A program made the translations under genes and the position numbers. Of a stretch of 64,000 bases of DNA, positions 44,601 through 55,424 are shown in pieces (position 1 is the first letter of the stretch; each line of letters opens with the position of its first letter). The stretch lies in contig NC_090255.1 in NCBI RefSeq assembly GCF_037325665.1, positions 39,126,514-39,190,513 of the forward strand, in the 5' to 3' direction. The notes under the pieces are model-generated. The model was not told where the DNA came from. It saw nothing but the letters and a program-made list of their open reading frames with translations, and ran no database searches. The DNA is from Littorina saxatilis. Taxonomy: Eukaryota > Mollusca > Gastropoda > Littorinimorpha > Littorinidae.

Positions 44601-45863
44601 TATTTGTGATATGTAGGCCGTCGTGATTTTAACCTCCCTAAAGATTGACTTGGGATAGGGTATGACACGTTTGAAGCGTTATCACGGATTTTGTGCGTTG
44701 CACGTGGAACTGGCTTTAGCTTGAGATGAGCTGTGTTTACGAGCATGAGACATGTAGCTGATTTTGGTTTGATATCGTCACAACGCTATATAGAGGCTCG
44801 ACCGAGCAAGGTGTCTTAGCGGGTGTCAAGTTTGTCTGGGACAAATTCACTCTTTCAAGAGACGGGTCTCTTAAGGTAAATGATTTACAATGTTGTATAT
44901 CATTGAAGTTTGATTACATAGCTGCAATGTGAAGGTTAGTGTATACAAAGTGCACTAAATCTTAGTGTGAAGTTTTAAGAGAATTCTTGATGTGATTGTA
45001 TCAAGGTTTTTCTTGGGGAATTTCTTGAACATAAATGTTACGCATTTATGTTATGTTTAAGACGGTGATGCTTTGTATGGCAGTGTTATTCATAGATTAA
45101 GTATTAGCTTGGATATTGAATGTGGACGGAATGTGAACGTAGAATGAACGAGAATGTATGAGATAATACATGATTGTTTGGAAGAAGAGATGGTTTTAGA
45201 GAATGTTGTATTAAGACTTAGTTAAATTCTTTAGGAGTTTCCATGAGGAGTGTTCCATGGCGTGTACGAGGGGCGGACCTTACACGGAAGAGCGCGGGAC
45301 GATAGTGGAGAACAAGGGAACCACATCGGCGCAGATGGCTGGATGAAAGAGTCTCCATCGTAACCGGTCGTAGAGACGACGGTTCTTTTCGCTAATGGCT
45401 GAAGCATTTCTCGGGGAGAAATGTGAAAGGTGTGTGTTGACATCTATAATGAGAGTTTCTGGGAATTCATCATTTACGGGATTCAGCGACACAAGGATGT
45501 GTAACTGACGACATGCAGTGAGCCGTGATACGAACTCGTGAGTGTCTGTCAGCACTTTATCTTGTGCGTTAAGTTATCTTTGAGAAAGTATCTTTATACT
45601 ATGTACTTACATGCATTGAGTGAATGCTATAAGATTGTGTGAACTGTGTGTTCGAGAAGTTGATTCGTACTGTTGTATTGAAGTGAAGAATTGTGTTAAA
45701 TTTGTTGAGGAATTAATAAGTCTGTATACTCCCAAATTCTGGGTTTGAAGTGTGTAGTGTGAAGAGTGAAGAGTCAGTTTAATTAGATAGGGCAGAACAC
45801 GTATAAATAAAAGCAACTCCTTTATTTCACACAAAACGCACTTCATGACACGCTTTCTTCTAG
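44601..45863. other. AT-rich unassigned sequence
   Basis: No recognised gene or repeat. Short reverse-strand frames at 45231-45555 show no known motif. Confidence 0.45.
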
Positions 45864-46160
45864 GCATCTTTATCTCCACCCAAACCCAGTTTACTATCTC
45901 TGACGGCAAGACCACGATGATCGACCTGGTGGTGAAACCTAACTCTTACTCCAAGATACCGGGCACTCACACAGGCAAAGAGGTCGTCTTGGTTGACACG
46001 GGGCTCAGCACGCACTGCCAGAAGGACCGCAGCGAGAGACCGACCACGGGTACTTTTTACACCATCACGACAACATGGCCTTCTTGCGCACCTTTGACAA
46101 CAGCGGCACCATCTCTTTGCACCCCATGGGAGCGTGGGAGATCAAACGCGGGCCTATCAG
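45864..46160 (+). CDS. exon-like open segment of unknown gene
   Basis: Bounded by TTCTTCTAG and CTATCAG/GTAAAT and open in one frame throughout: STQTQFTISDGKTTMIDLVV then EVVLVDTGLSTHCQKDRSE. Base composition and codon use are coding-like and differ from its flanks. It ends one base into a codon, compatible in phase with the exon-like piece at 47000. The product is not recognised; it may be host-derived or an old element. Confidence 0.35.
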
Positions 46161-46171
46161 GTAAATGACTT

Positions 46172-46220
46172 TCTTTATTTGGTGTTTAATGTCGTTTTCA
46201 ACCATTCAAGGTCATATCGC
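46172..46220 (-). mobile_element. SINE B micro-copy (about 50 bp)
   Basis: Tail end only (CTTTATTTGGTGTTTAATG through CATATCGCGACGG), between TAAATGACT and TTAATGACT, a slightly worn target duplication. It begins 12 bases after the 46160 donor. Confidence 0.85.
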
Positions 46221-46465
46221 GACGGAGGTTAATGACTGATTGCCCCACAATGACTAGCGCATGTTCTGCAGTCGGTAAAGACTTGCAGCATGACGTGACG
46301 GACGGACACCTGCAGCACGACCTGCAACATGACGGTGGCGGGGTAGATGGCGACCCAGGAATGAACAGGGTTGAGCTAATTTAATAGCCCAATAAAACCT
46401 GAGTACAGGTAATACATAAGACGAGGTCAGCAATGTAGAAGCATCCTTGGACAAAAATGTGGATA

Positions 46466-46823
46466 TTCTTTCTTTATTAGGTGTTTAACATCGTTTTCAA
46501 CCAAGAAGGTTATATCGCGACGTTGAAAGGGGACAGATGGGATAGAGCCACTTGTCAATTGTTTCTTGTTCACAAAAGCACTTATCAAAAATTTGCTCCA
46601 GGGGCTTGCAACGTAGTACAATGTATTACCTTACTGGGAGAATGCAAGTTTCCAGTACAAAGGAACATTTCTTACATACTGCTTGACTAAAATCTTTACA
46701 AAAATTGACTATATTCTATACAAGAAACACTTAACAAGGGTAAAAAGAGAAACAGAATCCGTTAGTCGCCTCTTACGACATGCTGGGGAGCATCGGGTAA
46801 ATTCTTCCCCCTAACCCGTGGGG
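46466..46823 (-). mobile_element. SINE B, full length
   Basis: Complete copy flanked by the exact 12-bp duplication AAATGTGGATAT. Confidence 0.92.
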
Positions 46824-46999
46824 GGTAAATGTGGATATGCCAAATATCTAGAATAGGTAATATTTGTCATTCGCTTCAGGATTTTTAACCTGTGAGTGTG
46901 TCCGATTGGATGTTAGTGTTTTGTTATTTTTAGTGAAGTATCCAGTGAGTTATTGCAAGTTTGACACTGATGTCCTGTTTGCATCTGGATGTTTTGCAG

Positions 47000-47388
47000 A
47001 TGACTCATTTATGGACATTATGGACGATACCTCCGACTCGGTGAGTGTGGCTTGCTTTTTGTTATCTTGAAGAGTAGCCATTGTTTATAGACTCTGAGCT
47101 GGCAGGTGTGTGTGTGTGTGTGTGTGTGTTTGTATTTGTTTTGCGTGTGTACATGTGATAGGATAGACTCAAGACAAATCGTTTGTTTTGACATCACATA
47201 CTGCAAAGTATGTTACTGGAGGTACATGTAGTGCTTACATCTTTTGCCTTATATGATACGAGTAATTTTCATTTTTATTTTCTGTTATTAGTGCTTGTGT
47301 TCTTGACAGACCTTCCTGATGGTATAATTTATTTTATGTCTGTCTTATTTTCCAGGTGGAAGAGGTGTCCCTGCGGGATCAGACCTAA
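47000..47388 (+). CDS. possible last two exons of an unidentified gene
   Basis: Exon-like 47000-47040 (GTTTTGCAG acceptor, TCG/GTGAGT donor) and 47356-47388 (ATTTTCCAG acceptor, TAA stop) join in phase to give DSFMDIMDDTSDSVEEVSLR then DQT. Strong splice consensus and an acidic C terminus are the only evidence. Upstream exons could include 45864-46160. Product unknown. Confidence 0.35.
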
Positions 47389-47837
47389 GACTTCTTACAT
47401 TCTATTTAACTGCTATTGCAAAATGTTTTTTTCTTCAGCATCTTATAATTACGTATTGCCTAAATTCTCATGCAAGGGTTAACAAATGTAGACTTTGCAT
47501 ATAATGAACATTGTTTACAATGTACAATGTATCGGTAGTTTGCATTAATGTTCTGTTATCATTTTGATTCATCAGAGTTGTCAGTAGAAAGGAAGACGGT
47601 ACTGTCATAGTTTTATAATGATCAGTGATGGCGCTAGTAGTTTTACAAACCAGTACACAAACTGTTATGATGCAAAAGTCCAGAAAAAACCCCGGTCGGC
47701 TGGTCATTGGAACCAGTTAGAGTCCAACTTGAGTACTGGTTTTGTTCAGCCAGAAAAAAAACCAGGAAGTTCTAAAAATCTACCGGTAGGTCATACCGGC
47801 AGCCAATTTTGTTCCTGTATTTTCTGGTTTAAACAGA
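47389..47837. other. unassigned AT-rich sequence
   Basis: Follows the possible stop at 47388 and may be 3' UTR of that model. No repeat or coding-like frame recognised. Confidence 0.4.
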
Positions 47838-48195
47838 TTTCTTTATTTGGTGTTACGTCGTTTTCAACCACGAAGGTTATATCGCGGGGGGGGGGGGGGG
47901 GGGGGAGATGGGATAGAGCCACTTGTTAATTGTTTCTTGTTCACAAAAGCACTAATCAAATAATTGCTCCAGGGGCTTGCAACGTACAGTAGTACAATAT
48001 ATGACCTAACTGGGAGAATGCAAGTTTCCAGTGCAAAGGACTTAACATTTCTTTCATACTGCTTGACTAAAATCTTTACAAACATTGACTATATTCTATA
48101 CAAGAAACACTAAAAGGAGAAACAGAATCCGTTAGTCGCCTCTTACGACATGCTGGGGAGCATCGGGTAAATTCTTCCCCCTAACCCCCAGGGGG
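47838..48195 (-). mobile_element. SINE B, near full length
   Basis: From TTTCTTTATTTGGTGTTACG, with an 18-base G run replacing the usual GACGGGGAAAGGGG block, to CTTCCCCCTAACCCC. Confidence 0.9.
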
Positions 48196-48315
48196 TTGTC
48201 TCCCTCCTGTTAGCCAGATACAAAGAGTGTTTCAAAGACCACATTGTTGTGTTAATGATAGAAGAAAACTGCGTTCTGGTGGTTGCATTAACTGTGGACA
48301 ACATGCATAGAATAG

Positions 48316-48440
48316 GTTTCAAGCTAGTGAAGTCATTTTTCTCACGCTATCTTTGTTATTTTCAGGCTAGTGAAGTTATATTTCTCACGCTAGCTTAGTT
48401 TAATTTCAGGCTGCTGAATTCACATTTCTCACATTGGCTT
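48316..48440 (+). repeat. three degenerate 50-bp units with acceptor-like TTTCAG
   Basis: (T/A)TTTCAGGCTAGTGAAGTT, then TTTCTCACGCTAGCTT-type blocks, three times with drift. Confidence 0.7.
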
Positions 48441-48506
48441 TGTTTCTTTTCAATGGCAGAAGAAGAGAGATAGCTGTTGCTGTTGACTCTCTGTGGCATC
48501 AACCTC

Positions 48507-48567
48507 CTGGCAACCCTAAGCTATTCTTTGGTACTATTCTTAGCAACATGCTTCGTTTTTTCTAGTA
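48507..48567 (+). repeat. right copy of the 60-bp direct repeat
   Basis: AACCCTAAGCTATTCTTTGG then TTAGCAACATGCTTCG and TTTTTTCTAG, matching 38404-38466. Confidence 0.75.
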
Positions 48568-48800
48568 TGTACACATAGTGTCATGAAAACCAGATGGGTT
48601 GAGAAAATGTTTTATTCACTTCCTCCATGGTATGAAATGAAAGTTATTCAATTCAAGATTGCTCGTATAACAAACTGACAATAATAATGATATTTTGAGT
48701 TTCTATTCTCATATGCCCCTTTCATCCCATCCATGGGGGGTGTAATTCAAAGCTGATATACATTAGATAAAAGGATTGTATCGTGTTATACCCTTTCAAC

Positions 48801-49000
48801 NNNNNNNNNNNNNNNNNNNNNNNNNNNNNNNNNNNNNNNNNNNNNNNNNNNNNNNNNNNNNNNNNNNNNNNNNNNNNNNNNNNNNNNNNNNNNNNNNNNN
48901 NNNNNNNNNNNNNNNNNNNNNNNNNNNNNNNNNNNNNNNNNNNNNNNNNNNNNNNNNNNNNNNNNNNNNNNNNNNNNNNNNNNNNNNNNNNNNNNNNNNN
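48801..49000. other. assembly gap (200 N)
   Basis: Exactly 200 N, probably a placeholder of fixed size; the true length is unknown. Frames crossing it are meaningless. Confidence 0.99.
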
Positions 49001-49147
49001 TTCCTGGGTAATAATATGCACAGCGTTAGAGAGCACAAAAACTAATTCTGTGGTTCCCGCATGAACCTTTCATTATTATCATTCTGCATAAAGTTCTCAT
49101 TGGTATTATTACCCCACATCAAGCTCTCATTACTATTATTGTTATGC

Positions 49148-49475
49148 AAAAAAAAAAAAAAGGTCTGTTTACGGTAAAATATGGGTGAAAAAATAGGGTC
49201 TGTAGGTCGCCTTTTTTTTTTCTTTTTTTTTTCTCCCCTCTCTATGATGTTTCACAGTTCATTTCTTCTCATCAATCCCTGTTTTTTGCCCAACATAACT
49301 ATAAACAGTACTTTGAGCTTACCTCCCTTCTGTCGTCTGCTGTTTGAGCGCAAACAGCTCTATTTTGGATGCGTTTTTTTGTTTTTTTCAGACGATCCAA
49401 AAAAAAGATTAGGGTCGGGCCTAAAAACTAGGGTCGGTCGGTTTACCGTAAACAGACCTATTTTTTTTGGCCTTA
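49148..49475. mobile_element. GGTCTGTTTACGGTAA MITE, copy 1
   Basis: A-run then AGGTCTGTTTACGGTAAA; right end TTTACCGTAAACAGACC then a T-run and GGCC: long inverted ends. The interior has AGGGTCGGTC-type sequence shared with copies 2 and 3. Confidence 0.8.
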
Positions 49476-49513
49476 TTAATAAATGGCATTGATGCATTGA
49501 CAAATGATTTATG

Positions 49514-49930
49514 ATAGGCGCAATGGCCTAGTGGATAAAACGCCGGCCCTTAAGCGGAAGGTCGTGAGTTCGAGTTCTGGCTGCGCCTGGTGGGTTAAGG
49601 GTGGAGAGTTTCTGATCTTCCAAGTTCCAGGTCAATTATGTGCAGACCTGCTAGTGCCTTATCCCCCTTCGTGGGTACATGCTGCAAGCACAAGACCGAG
49701 TGCGCATGGAAGAGATCCTGTAACTGTAAGCCATGTCAATGTTCGGTATAAACAGGACCATACCAAGCATGCATGCCTGAAAGCAGCTTTACTTACTTAC
49801 TGCCCGTTAGGCCGGTTGGCGTGTAGGTCAGCATGAATGAAACTGAAAGCAGCTTATGGCTGCCTAAATGGTGGGGTAAAACGGTCAAACATGTAAAAAC
49901 CGTGGGAGTTACAGCCCGTGAACGAAGCAG
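49514..49930 (+). mobile_element. SINE C, diverged
   Basis: tRNA-like head GCGCAATGGCCTAGTGGAT and GGTCGTGAGTTCGAG, then GCCTGGTGGGTTAAGGGTGG and the usual SINE C body with an extra insertion near 49780-49840. Confidence 0.8.
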
Positions 49931-49954
49931 AAAAATGGCAATGCAGTAACGTAC

Positions 49955-50110
49955 CATGAAAGGTGTGACATCCCAGAGTGGGTCGACAAACATGGCGTTG
50001 AAGTAACGCTCACATGGGTTGTCATGACTCCAGGCTAGTTGGCGTGACAACCAGACTTTGAGTGTCTGGAGCAGCGACAGAGACTCCACGCTGCACTCTG
50101 CTGGCACTCC
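49955..50110 (-). CDS. CLCC1: CLCC1-like exon 3
   Basis: Acceptor TCTTTCCCAG, donor CATG/GTACGT; 52 codons in phase 0. Carries the most conserved family block DNPCERYFNAMFVDPLW. Confidence 0.8.
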
Positions 50111-53100
50111 CTGGGAAAGAGACAAGTGACAAGAAATTGGAATTTATACATGACAGTGGAACCCCCATTTTAAGACTTCCAAAAAACTGAGAAAATCGGG
50201 TCTTAGGCCTAAAAAAAAAAGGTGTGGTTACAGTAACCCAACCTACCCTATTTTTAGGGGCCGACCCAATAACTTTTTATTACATTTGTCAACAAAAAAA
50301 AAAAATAATAATAACCAGTGCAGAAAACGCAATAAAAGCGAAATCGCCCGAGTCGCACACTTATTTCCCTGTCAAGTAGGTTTAATTTGTACACATTAGA
50401 AAAAAAAGTAAAAAAAAAAAAAAGTGATTGCCTACCTTCCTACCCTATTTTTTTTGGCTATGTTACCGTAACCACACCTATTTTTTTTTTGGCCTTATCA
50501 ATCAATCAATATGAGGCTTATATCGCGCGTATTCCGTAAGTACAGTTCTAAGCGCAGGGATTTATTTTTTTATTTTATTTTATGCAATTTATATCGCGCA
50601 CATATTCAAGGCGCAGGGATTTATTTATGCCGTGTGAGATGGAATTTTTTTTACACAATACATCACGCATTCACATCGGCCAGCAGATCGCAGCCATTTC
50701 GGCGCATATCCTACTTTCCACGGCCTATTATTCCAAGTCACATGGGTATTTTGGTGGACATTTTTATCTATGCCTATACAATTTTGCCAGAAAAGACCCT
50801 TTTGTCAATCGTGGGATCTTTAACGTGCACACCCCAATGTAGTGTACACGAACGGACCTTGGTTTTTCGTCTCATCCGAAAGACTAGCACTTGAACCCAC
50901 CACCTAGGTTAGGAAAGGGGGGAGAAAATTGCTAACGCCCTGACCCAGGGTCGAACTCGCAACCTCTCGCTTCCGAGCGCAAATGTGTTACCACTCGGCC
51001 ACCCAGTCCTATCACAGCATGATTCTATACAGTCTATGGTCAAATTTCAGCTTTTGTCAAAACAAAAAGACAGCGAGTACAGTGCTTGTGAAAAAGGTGA
51101 AAAAGATGAAAAAGGGGTTTTATGTAAATGAGCTCAATTTCACACAGCCACACGCACACAAACCTTCATTCCTCTAAGGCCCCCCCCAAAAAAAAGGTCT
51201 GTTTACGGTAACATAGGCCAAAAATATAGGGTCGGTAGGTCGGGATTTTTATTTTATTTTTCTCCAAAAAAACCATATTTTTACGTTATTTTGCAAAAAA
51301 ACCAAGATTTTTTTTCTTCTTTTTTTTCTCCCCCAAATGCCAAAAAAAAGTCTAGGGTCGCGCGAAAAAAATAGGGACGGTCGGGTTACCGTAAACAGAC
51401 CTATTTTTTTTTTGGCCTAAACAAACACGTATCGTTCAACATCACATCAACAGTGAAAACAAACTCACCTCTGATGCAACAGCGGCCCGGTTACCAATGG
51501 CCGCCTGATACAGACGGCAAAACTCCCAAGGGATGCTGACACACAGCAACGCTAGCGACAAGTACAACATCAGCTTCCCAGGATTAAGCGTTCTTCTCTT
51601 GCTGCTGAGGCACTGCATGTTGTCACCACTCTCATTTCTTCCCCAGTACCCTCTTTCCGTCACAGTGTCAGGCCTTGGGCTATACCTTGAATATGGTGGT
51701 GAATTTGATCCAAAGCTTGTGGAAAGAGCTGAACTTTCATTCTGGCTCCGTTTGTTCTGCAGCGTGTAGCTGCTGAAGTTATGAACAGTGTCGTCATATT
51801 CTGAATCATAGTACACTGAGTCTGCATTCATTTGTTGACTTTTAAAATGTTGCCTGCACAGTATTTGTTTCCAACAGAACAGAAACGCCACAGAGAGGCA
51901 AAATACGAAAGAAACTGTGACAAATGCAGCTGTAAAGTTTGAGTTCTCTCCCAACAAGTTTAAGTCCTGACACAGATTCCACAAAAGTGTCCAAAGTTGG
52001 CTGCAACCAGCTCGCATCAGATCCAGACAACTCCAAAAAGCATCAGCACACAAGGAAAAACATTGCCCCATTGTTGCGTTCATTGCACAAAACCATCCAC
52101 ATGAAGCATCGAGTAAAATACTGCAGAAATTGGAGCAGACATCAACCAAAACAGCACACAGCTTTTTCAAATCCTGCGAAACATTCACGAATAAGATATA
52201 AGCGAAGATCTGAATGACAGAGGCCTGGCAGACCGGCGATGTACCGAACCCTTCTCCTTCCGTGGACAAGTCAGTGTGGTCAACTGAAGAGCGGCTACTT
52301 GGCCACCCAGCTTCTGCTGACCATGCAGAAAGCCAGCCTGTTATTGCAGTCAACACTGACGTCAACCATGTAGAAATCTTCACCTCCTCCTCTGCAGACT
52401 TGCAGTGCTCGTAAAAGAAATCTGAAACAAAATAAATAAACAAATTGATATCAATGTATGTCATATGTCGAATTGACAGTATTCGCGGAATCAGCAACAG
52501 TTTTGCCCATTTCGCGTAATCAGCAAAACGCTGCCCATTGTGCAAAATCTGCAGCGTTTTGCCGACAATGTGTAAAACTAAAAGGCTTCTCAAACTTGAC
52601 CATTTTACAAAATCGGCAGCCACGTTTTGGTTTAAAAGTTCTTAATGCCTTGAATATGATCAAATTTAGACAGCTAGATGCTACAATGGATAGATAACGT
52701 AATAATCAATAAATTATGGCAAGTTATGGCAAAAAGTGTAGTTTTCATGCATTTTTGTTACGCTCGAAACGGACGAACAAAGACCTTAAAACCCATAATA
52801 GGGCAATGTAAATTATACAATGCTCTGGTGACTCAAAAAGTAACACACTGGCTGCAGCTTTTGCGAAATGTGAGTGTTTTACTTTTAGAAGTCTTTACGG
52901 ATTTTCGGCAATACACTGCCGATTTCGCGTAATGGCCAGTGTTTTGCCGATTACGCAAAATGGGCAAAAATGTATGCGATTCCGCGAATTCGGCAATTCC
53001 CTGTATTTGGCATGACACATATATATACTAGAGGAATACCCGCTTCGCCGGGTAGCCGGCTTCGCCGGGATGAAATACTTAGAGCCGTACGCCGGCTTTG

Positions 53101-54724
53101 CCGGGTCCGAACAATGGACCCGCCAAGCTTAGGTCCCTCCCAGATTCGTGGAATGCAGCACGAAAATGATTCAGTGGCCATAATGCCATTCCTGACCATA
53201 TCGAGTCCCATCCTTGTCGACGAATGTAACCGTGTTAATCACCTTTGGAGGCGAACTCCACTCAAACAGGATTGAGCAATTTAGAGCTTATCTCTAAGCC
53301 CTTTTGATCTGTTATGGCTTCTCAAAGGAGGGCCAGTACATACAAATACACAAAAGCCGCCAGACCACATCACAAACAGAACTGAACAATCCACAGGTGT
53401 TGCCCACATAGTGAGAGAGACACACACACACACACACACACAAACACAAACACAGAGAAGCCGTATATATATATAGAGAGATAGATGACACAGAACACCG
53501 GGAATATCCGAAGATGCCCCACTCATACTATAGTGCACCGTACGAAGGAAGGGAGGTAAACGCTGAAAACCTGGAGAAGATAAGGAAGAGTTACTTATAA
53601 TGGTGAAATGAACACAAAAACCAAAATCGGTTCAGCGCTGCGCGCTGAGAGCACGTGTTGAAATATCTCATCGATGATATTGTGTCCGGGGTGTAGCTGA
53701 ATACGGTGTCCAAATTTGAAAAAGATCCACCGAGAACTTTGGCGTTGTGATGTGGTGTAGCGGAGCCCTTTGGTGTGTCGGTATGGGGGCCCGGGTAGCT
53801 GAGGTGGAACCAAAATCGGTTCAGCGCTGCGCGCTGAGAGCACGTTTTGAAATATCGACCAGGTTGTGTCCTGTCCCGGGTCTACCTGAATATGCCCACC
53901 AAATTTGAAGCAGATCCATCGAGAACTTTGGCCGTGCATCGCGAACTCACACACAGACACACAGACAGACACTAGTCGTATATATATATAGATATTTGTA
54001 ATATATTTTTTCACACTGACACCGTCTCCTAATACTGTAAGTAGTAAGTAACACACTCAGGCACAAGTTTAAAGTTTAAATTTAGTGAAGTCTTTGCAAG
54101 CACAGAAGTCTTCTGAATCTGATACTGATAGATCATGCATTTCTAAACCGGCATGGTTGGCCTAGTGGTAAGGCGTCCGCCCCGTCATCGGGAGGTCGTG
54201 GGTTCGAACCCCGGCCGGGTCATACCTAAGACTTTAAAATTGGCAATCTAGTGGCTGCTCCGCCTGGCGTCTGGTATTATGGCGTTAGTGCTAGGACTGG
54301 TTGGTCCGGTGTCAGAATAATGTGACTGGGTGAGACATGAAGCCTGTGCTGCGACTTCTGTCTTGTGTGTGGCGCACGTTAAAATGTCAAAGCAGCACCG
54401 CCCTGATATGGCCCTTCGTGGTCGGCTGGGTGTTAAGCAAACAAACAAACAAACAAAATGCATTTCTAAAGTCCACAAGTTCACTCTCTTGGGGTATCTG
54501 AGGTTGCCCAGTATTGGCAGTATGAAGTGGAACATGCCATTTCGAACCGTACAATGTTATTCAGAAAACTATGAGAATGACATCGGACCAGTTAATAATA
54601 ATAGCTATTGAGTACACGTTTACTCTCTAACTGACACATGCCTAGAGATTGTTGAAAGTGCTACTGCTAAGTAGGTTACTCTTACAAAAATTGACGATGT
54701 TCTGAAGAGAAAGAGAAAAAAAAA

Positions 54725-54802
<78 letters not shown>

Positions 54803-55059
54803 CTTGATCAGTCACAGACTGACACTGACAGTGACACTACATAGTACATGACAGTGACACAAGTGACAGAGAGAGTTTGTCAATTATATGATCCTGTGTT
54901 TGAAAGTCGTTGCAGAGACAAGTTATTACTTTGTGTACGTTTAAAGTATAAATGCTCACCTATTTTCTGCTTGAAATACGTCGCTGTCGCGACTGCAGAA
55001 GCAAGGATCAGGGCAAGAATGGTAATAGTGAAAGTTGACATTTTCAAAGTTGCCGCCAT
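49955..55059 (-). CDS. CLCC1: CLCC1-like gene, first three coding exons (3' part not found)
   Basis: Exons 55059-54960, 52421-51469 and 50110-49955 join in phase to 403 residues. CLCC1 is an ER membrane protein reported as a chloride channel. The start MAATLKMSTFTITILALILA is a signal peptide. TM-like stretches include FTAAFVTVSFVFCLSVAFLF and KLMLYLSLALLCVSIPWEF. Exon 3 ends with DNPCERYFNAMFVDPLWDVT, which parallels the vertebrate [20 protein letters not shown] as I recall it. A long Ser/Tyr-rich insert separates the two TM stretches. The luminal N-terminal part is divergent. Remaining exons may be in the N gap or left of it. ATG context is AAAATGG. Head-to-head with 55425. Confidence 0.75.
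50154..50206 (+). mobile_element. CAGTGGAACC MITE fragment
   Basis: GACAGTGGAACCCCCATTTT, AAGACTTCC and GAAAATCGGGTCTTA; cut off by the next MITE. Confidence 0.75.
50207..50495. mobile_element. GGTCTGTTTACGGTAA-type MITE, copy 2 (variant ends)
   Basis: Ends GGCCTAAAAAAAAAAGGTG, TGGTTACAGTAACCC and GTTACCGTAACCACACC then T-run and GGCC. Same plan as copies 1 and 3 with a changed tip. Confidence 0.75.
50497..51011 (-). mobile_element. SINE D (tRNA-derived), full length
   Basis: The reverse strand begins with a tRNA-like head GGCCGAGTGGTAACACATTT and GTTGCGAGTTCGACCCTGGG. Body includes GGGATCTTTAACGTGCACAC (complement side) and it ends in (ATTG)n-type sequence. About 510 bp. Confidence 0.88.
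51177..51418. mobile_element. GGTCTGTTTACGGTAA MITE, copy 3
   Basis: AAAAGGTCTGTTTACGGTAAC on the left and TTACCGTAAACAGACC then T-run and GGCC on the right. It ends 51 bases from the CLCC1-like exon 2 donor. Confidence 0.82.
51469..52421 (-). CDS. CLCC1: CLCC1-like exon 2 (main membrane part)
   Basis: Acceptor TATTTTGTTTCAG, donor CAGAG/GTGAGT; 953 bp, open throughout. Begins DFFYEHCKSAEEEVKI, contains two strong hydrophobic spans and an acidic YYDSEYDDTVHNF segment, and ends NRAAVASE. Confidence 0.8.
52468..53003. mobile_element. MITE with long inverted ends in CLCC1-like intron 1
   Basis: Left end has GTATTCGCGGAATCAGC, TTTTGCCCATTTCGCGTAAT; the right end mirrors it (CCGATTACGCAAAATGGGC, GATTCCGCGAATTCGGCAAT). 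Internal TTCGCGTAAT/GCCGAT blocks repeat several times. Confidence 0.82.
53030..53995. mobile_element. dispersed repeat, TTCGCCGGG type
   Basis: Starts ATATACTAGAGGAATACCCG with repeated GGCTTCGCCGGG and ends CACTAGTCGTATATATATAG. Contains two copies of AAATCGGTTCAGCGCTGCGC and of AGATCCAYCGAGAACTTTGG. Class unknown. Confidence 0.6.
54148..54456 (+). mobile_element. SINE A, full length
   Basis: Flanked by the 13-bp duplication ATGCATTTCTAAA. A and B boxes intact. Confidence 0.93.
54717..54800 (+). repeat. A-run and GA microsatellite
   Basis: (A)n then (GA)n over about 80 bases. Confidence 0.95.
54960..55059 (-). CDS. CLCC1: CLCC1-like exon 1 (signal peptide)
   Basis: ATG at 55059-55057, donor ATAG/GTGAGC. 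It encodes 33 residues ending ATATYFKQKI plus one base of an Asp codon completed by exon 2. Confidence 0.75.
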
Positions 55060-55424
55060 TTTGAATTTGTCTGCTAATGCACTCTACTTACATTTATTTT
55101 TCCGCTCAACAAAATAAAGAATAAAATAAAAAAAATACTCATTAAACATAAGGTATGGCGAAAAGCAAGATCGATAATTACCACATAAGGATGATTTAGA
55201 CAGTCTTTACAATTGTTGCTGTTTTATTCGAAAGAAATAATTTTCGGGCATTCCATTATTATCGAAGGGACGTTACTCTCGACATAGTCATGTGACACAA
55301 TTGAAGGAAGTGAAAGTTGAAATCAGCAACACACTTTGGTCTTTGCGGTGTTTTGGTCCCTGCTTGTGTAACACGGAGCAAATTATTGCAGCATCTGTGT
55401 CATGTCTACACAAGCATAGAAATC
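55060..55424. promoter_or_regulatory. possible bidirectional promoter
   Basis: 365 bases between the CLCC1-like ATG (reverse) and the small ORF ATG (forward). No TATA box can be assigned confidently. Proposed only from head-to-head arrangement. Confidence 0.3.

Noticed and set aside
45231-45555. Reverse frames of 70 and 91 codons
   Set aside because: No motif, no splice context and no similarity to the CLCC1-like protein, so not taken as its missing 3' part.
48722-49064. Frames crossing the N run
   Set aside because: The gap translates as unknown residues; they carry no information.
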